This document shows, piece by piece, positions 37,892-46,639 of a stretch of DNA of 64,000 nt. The DNA comes from Azonexus sp. (lineage in GTDB: Bacteria > Pseudomonadota > Gammaproteobacteria > Burkholderiales > Rhodocyclaceae). Both the position numbers and the translations under genes were made by a program. Each line of letters starts with the position of its first letter. The first letter of the stretch is position 1. The notes below the pieces were generated by a model. It was given only the letters and a program-made list of their open reading frames with translations, searched no databases and was not told where the DNA came from. The DNA lies in assembly GCF_030824335.1 (NCBI RefSeq), contig NZ_JAVBXX010000007.1, positions 270,784 through 334,783 on the forward strand, read 5' to 3'.

Positions 37892-38700
37892 ACCAATGAT
37901 TGGCTGGCCGCACGCAATACCCGGCGGGCAAACAGCAAATCCTCCCAAGCCTTTGCCTTGTCCGGCAGATTACGCAGCAGATACGCCGGGTGGTAGGTCA
38001 CCACAACCGGGATGCCGGCATATTCGAGACGTTGGCCACGCAAGCTGCCCAGCGCCTTGTCTTCCTTGAGCACGGCATGTACGGCGGCACGCCCCAGCAG
38101 AACGATGATTTTCGGTTTGAGCAGCGCAATCTGGCGCTCGAGCCACGGGCGGCAAGCGGCCATTTCCGCAGCCTCCGGGGTACGGTTACCGGGGGGGCGA
38201 CACTTCACTGCGTTGGCGATGTAAACCTTGTTGCCACGCGCCATATCGAGCGAATCAAGCATGGCATCGAGCAGCTTGCCCGCCTGGCCGACAAACGGTT
38301 CGCCGCGCACATCTTCTTCCGCACCCGGCCCTTCACCAATGAACAACCAGTCCGGATTCAGGTCGCCGACACCCGGCACCGCCTGTTTGCGTTGCTCGCA
38401 AAGCTGGCAGGCTCTGCACTCAAGAATGGCGCGTTGCAATGCCGGCCAATCAAGCGAGTTGACCGCAGAAATATCCGCTGCGATAGACGACGTAGAGACC
38501 GGCGACGTTGAGACCGCAGACAGGTCGAGCCCAGCCGGCTGATGCGCTGCTTCTGCCGGCAAAAGCTTGGCGGGCAGTGGTTCCGATGCCGCCGGGACGT
38601 GCCCAGGTGCCTCATGTGCTGTTTCCAGCGGCTCATCACGCAGTACCCAGAGAGGCGTAATGCCCATTTCAACCAGCATTTGCTCGCGGCTCAGACTCAT
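37888..38700 (-). CDS. Uracil-DNA glycosylase, family 4 type (Fe-S)
   Basis: 270 residues. The N-terminal third is a low-complexity linker. The C-terminal domain has the family 4 motifs [20 protein letters not shown] and [11 protein letters not shown] (motif II histidine), and a set of cysteines ([28 protein letters not shown]) that would hold a 4Fe-4S cluster. It removes uracil from DNA. The ATG overlaps the rimI gene by four bases at the 5' end. Conserved order UDG-rimI-tsaB is common in Betaproteobacteria. Confidence 0.9.
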   Translation of the reverse strand: MSLSREQMLVEMGITPLWVLRDEPLETAHEAPGHVPAASEPLPAKLLPAEAAHQPAGLDLSAVSTSPVSTSSIAADISAVNSLDWPALQRAILECRACQLCEQRKQAVPGVGDLNPDWLFIGEGPGAEEDVRGEPFVGQAGKLLDAMLDSLDMARGNKVYIANAVKCRPPGNRTPEAAEMAACRPWLERQIALLKPKIIVLLGRAAVHAVLKEDKALGSLRGQRLEYAGIPVVVTYHPAYLLRNLPDKAKAWEDLLFARRVLRAASQSLV

Positions 38701-39170
38701 CCGAGTTCCTTCTCGAAGACCAGCGCGTCTTCACGCCCGACAACCGCCGGATAATAAGCTTTGCGCAGACCGATCTGACGAAAGCCGAAATGCTGATACA
38801 GCTCGACCGCCCGTGCGTTACCCGGCCTTACCTCAAGAAACATCCGGCAGGCACCGGCCAGGTGCGCGCATTCCATTGCATTACGCAGCAAGCGGGCGCC
38901 GTAGCCCTTGCCTTGATATCGCTCAGCCACGCCGATGTTGAGCAGATGCGCTTCATCCAGGACGCGCATCACAACCGAAAAACCGATGAGTTCCCCACCG
39001 ATACGGACAACCCATACGCTGTAACCCGACAGGAGGGAGTCAGCGAAATTACCGCGCGACCAGGGGAAAGTCTGCAACCCTGCCTCAAGGACAGCGACAG
39101 CGTCGAGGTCGCGTTCCCCCATCGGGAAAAACTCCACCGCCAACGGCAGTTGCACGCCTGGGGTACTCAT
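38697..39170 (-). CDS. rimI: Ribosomal protein S18 alanine N-acetyltransferase (RimI)
   Basis: A 157-residue GNAT acetyltransferase. The acetyl-CoA site is visible as NIGVAERYQGKGYGARLLRN, with the later EVRPGNARAVELYQHFGF motif. Typical length and domain for RimI. The gene sits between tsaB and the UDG gene, with four-base overlaps on both sides, and is likely one operon with them. Confidence 0.9.
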   Translation of the reverse strand: MSTPGVQLPLAVEFFPMGERDLDAVAVLEAGLQTFPWSRGNFADSLLSGYSVWVVRIGGELIGFSVVMRVLDEAHLLNIGVAERYQGKGYGARLLRNAMECAHLAGACRMFLEVRPGNARAVELYQHFGFRQIGLRKAYYPAVVGREDALVFEKELG

Positions 39171-39859
39171 GCCTTGCCACCTTCGCTCAGACGTTCAGCT
39201 ACCGTCTTGGCCACCTTGTCACGAATGTAAAGCGGGACCGCCTGGGCCGGGTCCATGCCTTCTCCGCGAGCCAGGCGCGGTGCGGCAAGCCGGGCTACCC
39301 AACTGGCATCAGGCAAAATATCCGGCAATACGACCAGCCCGGCCAGCGCAGCCCGCTCGGCAAGCACCGGATAAGCCTTGAGTGCATTGCCGCAGGCCAG
39401 CCAGTCAGCGGTTTTTGCCGAAAAATCGATGTCGACCGGCGTACCGACGCGAATTTCGCCCTGCACCACCCAGCCGACCTCGCTTGCCACATAGGCGGCC
39501 GAATAAACTTCACCCATGCGCGCATCGAGCAATGCCAGAACCTGCTTGCCGCCACTGGCCGCAGCCATGGCCTCCAGGCTGGTAATCGGGATCAAAGGCA
39601 AATCGGCGCTAACGGCCAAGCCTTGTGCTGCACCGCAAGCCACACGCAAACCGGTAAATGCACCAGGCCCGACACCAAAGGCAATGGCATCGAGTTGGCT
39701 GATCGTCAGCGCCCCCTCAGCGAGCAATTCACGCACCAGCGGCAACAAGGTTTCCGAATGCGACCGGCCAGCAGGACAAGAGCGTTCGATCAATTCGCCG
39801 TCGCGCCACAAGGCGCAGGAACCGGCTTCCGTGGAGGTTTCAAGGGCGAGAATCTGCAT
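39167..39859 (-). CDS. tsaB: tRNA threonylcarbamoyladenosine biosynthesis protein TsaB
   Basis: A 230-residue ASKHA-fold protein: MQILALETSTEAGSCALWRD, then GPGAFTGLRVACGAAQGLA and LLDARMGEVYSAAY, all TsaB hallmarks. With TsaD, TsaE and TsaC it makes t6A37 in tRNAs decoding ANN codons. It begins the tsaB-rimI-UDG operon. ATG is at 39859; a small gene for an exported protein lies 48 bases upstream on the same strand. Confidence 0.95.
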   Translation of the reverse strand: MQILALETSTEAGSCALWRDGELIERSCPAGRSHSETLLPLVRELLAEGALTISQLDAIAFGVGPGAFTGLRVACGAAQGLAVSADLPLIPITSLEAMAAASGGKQVLALLDARMGEVYSAAYVASEVGWVVQGEIRVGTPVDIDFSAKTADWLACGNALKAYPVLAERAALAGLVVLPDILPDASWVARLAAPRLARGEGMDPAQAVPLYIRDKVAKTVAERLSEGGKA

Positions 39860-39907
39860 GGCCGCTATTCTACCGGAGCAGCCTCGCCAGCGCTTCTGCC
39901 CATGCTG

Positions 39908-40219
39908 TCACTCATCGCGCCTGTGTCTTCTGTTGCGCCGCTCATCCTGACCATACGGTTCGCGCCCTTGCTGCTCACGCATTTCTTCGCGCAAACGGCG
40001 GCGCTCATCCGGCGACAGATCCCTCCGGTGCGGTGAATTGTCACTATTGTACAAACGCTGCGGGCCGGTGTTTTCCCGTTGCCAATGTTCACGCATTTGC
40101 TGGCGCATTTCGCGCCGCTCCTCGGGGGCCAATTCGCGCCAGCGCTCATCCGACCACGCGCTGCCCGCTGACAAAGACAGCATGAGCAAAAGCAGCGAGG
40201 ACGAAGTTCGGATATTCAT
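39908..40219 (-). CDS. Small exported Arg/Glu-rich protein
   Basis: 103 residues from ATG at 40219 (MNIRTSSSLLLLMLSLSAGSAWS), a signal peptide ending near Ser-Ala-Trp-Ser. The mature part is highly charged and helical with repeated EERREMRQQMREHW and DERRRLREEMREQQ, ending in a basic tail. It resembles the LTXXQ/CpxP-like and DUF3106-type small periplasmic proteins that sense metals or envelope stress. The adjacent OmpR/EnvZ-like pair (divergent, 161 bases away) makes a regulatory link plausible. Function is not established. Confidence 0.78.
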   Translation of the reverse strand: MNIRTSSSLLLLMLSLSAGSAWSDERWRELAPEERREMRQQMREHWQRENTGPQRLYNSDNSPHRRDLSPDERRRLREEMREQQGREPYGQDERRNRRHRRDE

Positions 40220-40380
40220 GGTGTGAGGTATTTTATCCGGATTGATGGCCTGACCATTCTCCGGTGGCGTCGGCAAGTTGTGGCGCCATAGTTGTAATCG
40301 AATGTTTCCTGGAACCGCGCCGAGATCATTTGTTACGATTGGGCGCAATTCTTCTCCTGACAAGCAGCTATCCTTGCCGC

Positions 40381-41109
40381 ATGAACGATACCAACCAGCA
40401 CATTCTTGTCGTCGATGACGACGCCCGCCTGCGTGACCTGTTGAGCCGCTACCTCGGCGAACAAGGGTTTGCCGTCAAGGCCGTCGGAGATGCCATGCAA
40501 ATGGACAAAGTACGCAGCCGCGAACACTATCACCTGATCGTGCTCGACCTGATGCTGCCGGGCGAAGACGGTTTGTCGATCTGTCGCCGTCTGCGCGGCC
40601 AGGGCGACCGCACACCGGTGATCATGCTGACCGCCAAGGGAGACGAGGTAGATCGCATTGTCGGATTGGAAATGGGCGCTGACGATTACCTCCCGAAGCC
40701 GTTCAATCCGCGCGAGTTGCTGGCCCGCATCCACGCCGTGCTGCGCCGCCAGGGCAACACGCCACCGGGCACGCCGGAAGACCTCCCGGAAAACACGCGT
40801 TTCGGCAGCATCGAAGTCGATTTTTCGGCCCGAACCCTGAAACGCGGCGACGAAACACTCCCGTTGACCACCGGTGAGTTTGCCGTACTCAAGGTGCTGC
40901 TCCAGCACCCGCGCCAGCCCTTGTCGCGCGACAAGCTGATGACCTTGGCCCGTGGCCGCGAACAGGGGCCGTTCGACCGCGCCATCGACGTCCAGGTTTC
41001 CCGGCTACGCAAGCTGATCGAAGCCGACCCGTCCCAGCCGCGCTACCTGCAAACGGTCTGGGGCTTTGGCTACGTCTTCATGCCCGATGGTACGCCGCGG
41101 GAAAACTGA
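40381..41109 (+). CDS. ompR: OmpR-type response regulator
   Basis: 242 residues from ATG 40381. Receiver domain (1-120) with the acidic DDD start, phospho-acceptor Asp56 (LIVLDLMLPGEDG) and KPF. The C-terminal winged-helix OmpR domain ends in YLQTVWGFGYVFMPDGTPR, characteristic of OmpR orthologues. It overlaps the next kinase gene by one base (TGATG). Upstream is a small exported helical protein, divergent. Orthology to OmpR is good but target genes are not seen here. Confidence 0.9.
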   Translation: MNDTNQHILVVDDDARLRDLLSRYLGEQGFAVKAVGDAMQMDKVRSREHYHLIVLDLMLPGEDGLSICRRLRGQGDRTPVIMLTAKGDEVDRIVGLEMGADDYLPKPFNPRELLARIHAVLRRQGNTPPGTPEDLPENTRFGSIEVDFSARTLKRGDETLPLTTGEFAVLKVLLQHPRQPLSRDKLMTLARGREQGPFDRAIDVQVSRLRKLIEADPSQPRYLQTVWGFGYVFMPDGTPREN

Positions 41110-42407
41110 TGCCGCGTTCGCTGCTGGCTCGCACCTTCCTGCTGCTTGCCTTGCTGGTGCTGCTCAGTACGGCAGGCTGGCTCAGCTTGCTGCGCCACAT
41201 CGATATCGAGCCACGCGCCCGCGAATCGGCCAACATGGCAACTTCTGCGGTCAACCTGATCCGGGCCTCGCTTTTTGCTGCCGCACCGGACAAGCGCCCG
41301 GGCTTGTTTGCCGAGTTTTCCTCACGCGAAGGCATACGCCTGCTCCCCGCCGAACCCCAGGACGAGATCCTGGCCATGCCGGACTCCCGCTTTCAAGCCT
41401 TGCTGAGCGAGGCTATCGTCGCCCAGTTGGGCCCGGCTACCCGCATCGCCATAGAGGTCAATGGCGAGCCCGGATTCTGGGTCAGTTTCCGCCTCAATGA
41501 ACGCGACGACGACGAATTCTGGCTTGTTCTGCCGAGAGAAAAGGTCAAGCGCAGTCTGGCTTCGCGCTGGTTAAGCTGGGCTGCATTGGCCGTTGGGCTG
41601 GCTTTGCTGGTTGCCTGGTTGATTGCCTCGATGATCAGCCGGCCGCTCAAGGCCATGGCCGGCTCAGCACAGGCGGTCGGCCGCGGGCAGATACCGGAGC
41701 CGCTACCCGAGGACGGCGCCGAAGAAATCCGGGCGCTGGCCAGCGCCTTCAACGCCATGGCCAGTGACCTGGCCCGCCACGAGCAGGATCGCTCGGAAGT
41801 CCTGGCCGGTATTTCGCACGATTTGCGCACACCACTCACCCGTTTGCGCCTGGAAGCCGAAATGAGCGTTTCCGACGAAGCGGCCCGTCAGAGCATCGTC
41901 GCCGACATCGAGCAGATGGAAGCGGTCATTTCCCAATTCATGGATTATGCCCGGACCGAATCCGGAGAAATGCCGGTGCCCACCGATCTGGCGGCCCTGC
42001 TGTCCACGATAGGAGAACGCCAACTGGCCATCGGCCGGCCGCTGGAAATTGATCTCGACGGCGTGTCGACCGCAATATTGCGCCCCAAGGCGATCAGCCG
42101 CGCCGTCGGCAACCTGCTCGACAACGCCTGGAAATACGGCGGTGGCGCCGTTCTGCTGCGCGCGCTTGCGGTCGACCACGAAATCCACATCGAAATTGTC
42201 GATCACGGCCCCGGCATTCCGGCGCATGAAACGGAAAGCATGAAGCGCCCGTTTACCCGTCTGGAATCGGCCCGCACCAACGCCACCGGAACCGGTCTCG
42301 GGCTGGCCATCGTTGACCGTATCGCCCGTTTGCACAACGGCCGGCTTGAACTGCTGGTAAACCAGCCCACTGGGTTACTCGCCCGACTGATAATCGAGTC
42401 GGGCTGA
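41109..42407 (+). CDS. envZ: EnvZ-like sensor histidine kinase
   Basis: 432 residues. One N-terminal membrane helix (about 10-30), a periplasmic region of about 130 residues, a second helix (about 155-175), a HAMP domain (SRPLKAMAGSAQAVG), HisKA box (LAGISHDLRTPLTRLRLEAE) and ATPase boxes (NLLDNAWKYGG, DHGPGIPAHE, GTGLGLAIVDRIARLH). Translation is coupled to ompR by a one-base overlap. A classic EnvZ-OmpR pair for envelope or osmotic signalling. Confidence 0.9.
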   Translation: MPRSLLARTFLLLALLVLLSTAGWLSLLRHIDIEPRARESANMATSAVNLIRASLFAAAPDKRPGLFAEFSSREGIRLLPAEPQDEILAMPDSRFQALLSEAIVAQLGPATRIAIEVNGEPGFWVSFRLNERDDDEFWLVLPREKVKRSLASRWLSWAALAVGLALLVAWLIASMISRPLKAMAGSAQAVGRGQIPEPLPEDGAEEIRALASAFNAMASDLARHEQDRSEVLAGISHDLRTPLTRLRLEAEMSVSDEAARQSIVADIEQMEAVISQFMDYARTESGEMPVPTDLAALLSTIGERQLAIGRPLEIDLDGVSTAILRPKAISRAVGNLLDNAWKYGGGAVLLRALAVDHEIHIEIVDHGPGIPAHETESMKRPFTRLESARTNATGTGLGLAIVDRIARLHNGRLELLVNQPTGLLARLIIESG

Positions 42408-42439
42408 GCCTTACCGAGGCGGCATGATGCAGCGTCGTC

Positions 42440-45436
42440 TCAGCCGATAAATTGGCTGATATCGACTTCGTCGATCTGCTCAGGCTTCAGGTAACGCGCG
42501 GCATATTCCCGATAAACCCCGGAGGTCAGGAACAGATCGAAAAGAACGGGATCGATGTGCCGATCCTTTTTGAAGAAAGACAAGATCTTGATCGACTCGG
42601 ACAAGGTCTTCATCGGTTTATATGGCCGGTCGGAAGCGGTCAATGCTTCGAAAATATCGGCAATTGCCATGATCCGTGACGGAATCGACAAATCCTCAGC
42701 CCGCAGCTTGCGTGGATAACCAGTCCCGATCATCGTCTCGTGATGCGTACCGGCATATTCCGGGACGCGGCGCAGTTGCTTGGGCAAAGGCAGGCGTTCG
42801 AGCATCAGGATGCTCTGGATGATGTGCTCATTGATCTTGAAACGCTCTTCTTCGGTCAACGTTCCCTTGGCAATGATCAGGTTATATACCTCACCAAAGT
42901 TGTACAGGTCTTTCGGCACGCTGACTTTCCAGCCGTTTTCGGAGGCGTAGGCCTGACTGCTGCCTTCGCGTGCCACGACATGCCAAGGCTTGTCCGTCAG
43001 TAAATTCTCCTGCACCGGCAAGGTTTCTTCCAGCTCACCGGAACGTCGGCGAAGTTCATCCTGCGACAGCCCTAAGCGATCGTCGAAGTGACGCAGCCAG
43101 GTTTCTTCAGCAATGCGTCGCACACGGGCGATCCGTTCCGGTGCCATGAATTCGCCACCCATGTTGGATTCAGCAAGAAATGCAAAATCGTCCAGCAGGT
43201 GAGCCTTGCGCTCGGCAAACCGGGCATCGGCCGCTGCATGCGCCTCTCCCCGCTCGTGAATAGCGCGCAATCGATCGATTTCGGCATCGCGCAATAAAAC
43301 CTCGAAACGCATCCGCACTTCGTGGATACGGTTGTAAATGGTTTCCAGTTTGGTTGCCTTGTCTACGACATATTCAGGCGTCGTGACCTTGCCGCAATCA
43401 TGCAGCCAGGCACCGATACGAAACTCCCGCCATTCATCCTCAGTGGAAAAATTAAAATCCGCGAGCGGGCCATGATCCTGCGCATCCGCTTCGCGGAGCA
43501 GCATCATTGCCAATTCAGGCACGCGCTCGCAATGTCCGCCGGTATAGGCACTTTTTGCATCGATGGCACCTGCAACCAGCTTGATCAGCGCATCCATCAG
43601 CACCTTTTGCGCCTCAAGCAGGTTCTGGTTCTCCAGTGCAATCGCGGACTGCGCCGCCAAAGCTTCAATGAAACCAAGAATATCCGGGGGAAAAGGAATG
43701 ATCTCGCCGGTATGCGGATCCTGTGCATTGAGCAACTGGATCAGTCCAATCACCTCCCCCTCACGCGGGCTGAGTGGTACGGTCAACAACGAAATCGTAC
43801 GAAATCCACTTTCTTCGCTGAAGCGCTTGGTGCCGGAAAGATCAAAGCGGGTTTCGGCGTAGACATCGTCAATGACCACCGTTTCATTCCGCAAGGCGGC
43901 GTGGCAAACGACGTATTTGTCGTTTTCGGAACCATCTGCCTGATACAACGGAATTTCAAATGCGGGCAGTTCGTCGTCATGGGTCCGATGAGCAAAAGCC
44001 AGCGTATCGCGTTCTGTTTTCAGGAACAGCGTGGCAGCGGCGCAATGGGCAATGTGCTTTGCCCCAACCAGAATATGCTTCAACAAGGCAGTGCGGTCTT
44101 GCTCACGCGACAGGGAAATACCGTACTCAACAAGACTGGCCAGTTTTTCCTGCGCAATCGCCAACTCCCCTGTTCGCTGTTCAATGGCTGTCTGCATTAC
44201 CCCCTGAGCTTCGCCAAGCGCATTGATTTCGTACAAAAACGTTTGCGGCGCCTGCGATTTGACTGAGAAATCCAGATGTTTCAGGCGTTCCGAATCCTTG
44301 GCCAGCGATGTCAGCGCCAGTACGACCCGACGTGATCCGATGTAAGCCAAAGGAATCAGGAAGAGCAACAGGATCAAGGTAATCTGGATGACGTTGCTTT
44401 TTGCCTCGGCAAATGCCCCCAGAAAATCACTGAGCGGCGCCAGCACCACCACACTGAAGCGCGTTCCCCCGATGGCTTGGGAAACCATGCGGGTCAGGAC
44501 GACTTTCTCCAGCCCTGTCCCGCTGTTCAACTCAACGATCCGCGACGCCTCATCGGAAATTGTTTGCCGCAAGGGTTGCAAATTCGGATTGTCGATGCGC
44601 TCGGCCGGTGTCAGTGGCGCCAGCTTCACCCCTGCATAACGGCCTCCATGGCCGTGAAATGCCAGTATCTGCCCGGCGCTGTCCTGCACCGCAATTGCCC
44701 CGTTTTCGGAAATTGGCAAACCTTCAACAAAAGTCTGCAAGGACGCCAGGCTGATGTCGCTTGCCACAACACCGGCGCCGGCTGGCAAGGGGGCCGCCAC
44801 CGTTATCCCGAGTTCATCATTGGAGGAAAACAGATAAGGCGTGGTAACCATCAGCCCCTGCCGCTCGGTCGCCCCGGCAAACCAGGGACGACTGGTCGGC
44901 ACAAAGCGCGCAGCCTGCTCGCGCTGCCCCAACACGGCACGCCTGGCATCGAGAAATTGCCATGACTCACGGCGTACACCGTCAGCACCTTGAACGATCC
45001 GGCGCACGGCAAATACCGTTTCGGCCGGCGCCTCCAGGGCTGCGATTACCTTGGGATTGGCGCGTACCGCGATGACTTGCAGAAACTCATCGTTCGCCAG
45101 GCCGAAGAAATGCGAATAAATTTGTGGGTTGGCTTCCAGCGACCCGACAAAGGTCGACACCATGTCGCGTTGATTGATTCGTCCGGCGACCACAAACTGC
45201 TCGGCTTCCGCCCCTGCCTGTGCCATGACGAAACGGCTGCTCTGCTGGATGATTGAATCCAGTTCGGACCGGGCCTGGCTGGCAATCAGCGAAAATCGCC
45301 CCGACGCCCCCGTTTCAGCCATGTCGCGAAAAGTCTGGAAAACCGTCAGCAAGACTGCCGCCGAAAGCAGCGAGACTAGCAAAAAGGTTGAACCCAGAGC
45401 CCAATGCTGAAAACGGATATTCAATTTGACTGGCAT
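42440..45436 (-). CDS. Membrane sensor with PDC/dCACHE, GAF and HD-GYP domains (c-di-GMP phosphodiesterase)
   Basis: A 998-residue transmembrane protein. Helix 1 (about 10-32), a periplasmic double-Cache-like sensor (about 40-340), helix 2 (about 345-370), a HAMP-like linker, a GAF domain (about 430-600), and the HD-GYP domain (about 630-990). The HD pair is in LHDCGKVTTPEYVVDKATK (near 677) and the GYP signature in HETMIGTGYPRKLRAEDL (near 905), with an unusually long insertion (about 220 residues) between them. The domain should hydrolyse c-di-GMP. A near-perfect 14-base palindrome (CCTCCTGCAGGAGG, 45444-45457) before the ATG is its ribosome site. It is convergent with envZ. Confidence 0.93.
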   Translation of the reverse strand: MPVKLNIRFQHWALGSTFLLVSLLSAAVLLTVFQTFRDMAETGASGRFSLIASQARSELDSIIQQSSRFVMAQAGAEAEQFVVAGRINQRDMVSTFVGSLEANPQIYSHFFGLANDEFLQVIAVRANPKVIAALEAPAETVFAVRRIVQGADGVRRESWQFLDARRAVLGQREQAARFVPTSRPWFAGATERQGLMVTTPYLFSSNDELGITVAAPLPAGAGVVASDISLASLQTFVEGLPISENGAIAVQDSAGQILAFHGHGGRYAGVKLAPLTPAERIDNPNLQPLRQTISDEASRIVELNSGTGLEKVVLTRMVSQAIGGTRFSVVVLAPLSDFLGAFAEAKSNVIQITLILLLFLIPLAYIGSRRVVLALTSLAKDSERLKHLDFSVKSQAPQTFLYEINALGEAQGVMQTAIEQRTGELAIAQEKLASLVEYGISLSREQDRTALLKHILVGAKHIAHCAAATLFLKTERDTLAFAHRTHDDELPAFEIPLYQADGSENDKYVVCHAALRNETVVIDDVYAETRFDLSGTKRFSEESGFRTISLLTVPLSPREGEVIGLIQLLNAQDPHTGEIIPFPPDILGFIEALAAQSAIALENQNLLEAQKVLMDALIKLVAGAIDAKSAYTGGHCERVPELAMMLLREADAQDHGPLADFNFSTEDEWREFRIGAWLHDCGKVTTPEYVVDKATKLETIYNRIHEVRMRFEVLLRDAEIDRLRAIHERGEAHAAADARFAERKAHLLDDFAFLAESNMGGEFMAPERIARVRRIAEETWLRHFDDRLGLSQDELRRRSGELEETLPVQENLLTDKPWHVVAREGSSQAYASENGWKVSVPKDLYNFGEVYNLIIAKGTLTEEERFKINEHIIQSILMLERLPLPKQLRRVPEYAGTHHETMIGTGYPRKLRAEDLSIPSRIMAIADIFEALTASDRPYKPMKTLSESIKILSFFKKDRHIDPVLFDLFLTSGVYREYAARYLKPEQIDEVDISQFIG

Positions 45437-45487
45437 GACACGCCCTCCTGCAGGAGGTTTCAGGCGGGGAAAATCCCCGTTAAACCA

Positions 45488-46078
45488 TCAGCGCAACGAA
45501 ATCTCGACCCGCCGGTTACGAGGTTCCGGTGTCTCGTCCGGCGTCTGGATCAAAAGATTACGTTCGCCATGCGATTCAACGATCAGGGCATGTGCCTTCA
45601 GCCCCTGTTGTTGCATCAATTCGGCAACTGACTGCGCCCGTTTCAATGCCAGGGCACTGTTCTGCTCGGCATTCCCGCTGGTATCGGTGTGGCCGATGAT
45701 GGATACGTCGACTGCAGGACGACTTGCCGCATTGCGAATGATTTGTGCCAGCAATGCCTGTGACTCTGCCGTCAGGGTTGCCCCGCCCAGTTCAAAATAC
45801 AGCAGGAAGCGCTCGGGCAATTGCGGACGCGCCGCCATGGCTGCGCCAAAATCCTGGCGAATCCGGCTTTCTTCGATGGCCGCCGGTTGCTGAGATCCAT
45901 CGAGCGCTGCGCCATGCATGGACTTGTCAATCAGCTGCTCGCCCTTCTCGCCGCGTACGACAATCTTGCCGGTCGAACCATCCGGATTGTCGAGCAACAC
46001 CACATAGGATTTGCTGGCGCAACCGGTGAGCAGCATGCCGAGAAACCCCACCATCAACGCCTTGCGGATCATGCTCAT
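45488..46078 (-). CDS. OmpA-like peptidoglycan-associated lipoprotein
   Basis: 196 residues. MSMIRKALMVGFLGMLLTGC ends in a lipobox (LTGC), so an outer-membrane lipoprotein is expected. An about 100-residue OmpA C-terminal domain follows (LYFELGGATLTAESQALLAQII ... IIGHTDTSGNAEQN ... AELMQQQGLK), which binds peptidoglycan. It is immediately downstream of the FecR-domain gene (three-base gap) and probably works with it and the divergent CHASE2 cyclase. Confidence 0.9.
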   Translation of the reverse strand: MSMIRKALMVGFLGMLLTGCASKSYVVLLDNPDGSTGKIVVRGEKGEQLIDKSMHGAALDGSQQPAAIEESRIRQDFGAAMAARPQLPERFLLYFELGGATLTAESQALLAQIIRNAASRPAVDVSIIGHTDTSGNAEQNSALALKRAQSVAELMQQQGLKAHALIVESHGERNLLIQTPDETPEPRNRRVEISLR

Positions 46079-46081
46079 GGC

Positions 46082-46525
46082 TCACTCCTCAACCTTGACC
46101 AGAAAATTCGTGCCGCGCACACCAATCGTGCCGGTCGGTGTCTTGACCGAAACCGCATCGGGTTGCAGTTTGGCAATCACGCCGGACACGTAATTCATGC
46201 TGCCTTTGCTCAACTTGCTGCCCAGCTTCAACTTGCCCTGGCCGGGGGCATAAAGGTATTCATCAACCGTCAGTTCGGTATTCGGGCCGAAGGACATCAC
46301 CGTTTCGTCACGGAAGGTCACCCCCATGCTGCCGCCCGAGCCGGTCTTCAGTATGGAGCCGGTAAAGATCGGCGTGCCGACATCGGCCTTTGCCACGTTT
46401 CCAGCACTTGAAACCGATGCCTCACCGGCCACATTCTTGACGAAACCGATGGCTTGGGATTCAGCCTGCACCCCCAGCGGCAGCAACAGCGCCAAGGCAA
46501 ATAGTGTGCGATTCATTGTCATCAT
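46082..46525 (-). CDS. FecR-domain exported protein
   Basis: About 147 residues with a signal peptide (MNRTLFALALLLPLGVQAES). Three ATG codons stand close together; the second, 46522, has the best spacing to AGGAGG. The mature domain is a FecR-type fold (AKADVGTPIFTGSILKTGSG, MGVTFRDETVMSFGPNTELTVDE, VSGVIAKLQPDAVSVKTPTG, ending GVRGTNFLVKVEE). FecR-domain proteins beside OmpA-like lipoproteins and CHASE2 cyclases are a recurring set in Betaproteobacteria. The signal sensed is not known. Divergent from the cyclase gene. Confidence 0.88.
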   Translation of the reverse strand: MMTMNRTLFALALLLPLGVQAESQAIGFVKNVAGEASVSSAGNVAKADVGTPIFTGSILKTGSGGSMGVTFRDETVMSFGPNTELTVDEYLYAPGQGKLKLGSKLSKGSMNYVSGVIAKLQPDAVSVKTPTGTIGVRGTNFLVKVEE

Positions 46526-46639
46526 GTCCTCCTGTTTTTGTTTGAGATGAATCTGGACATCGTGTGATCAGCGACGAAGCTATCATATGCCGGACTGCGC
46601 CAATAATATCCTCCCTACATTCGTCAGCACATTGATCGC

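Noticed and set aside
45444..45457. Perfect palindrome CCTCCTGCAGGAGG as a possible operator
   Set aside because: It contains the AGGAGG ribosome site of the HD-GYP gene on the minus strand, so its symmetry is probably incidental.
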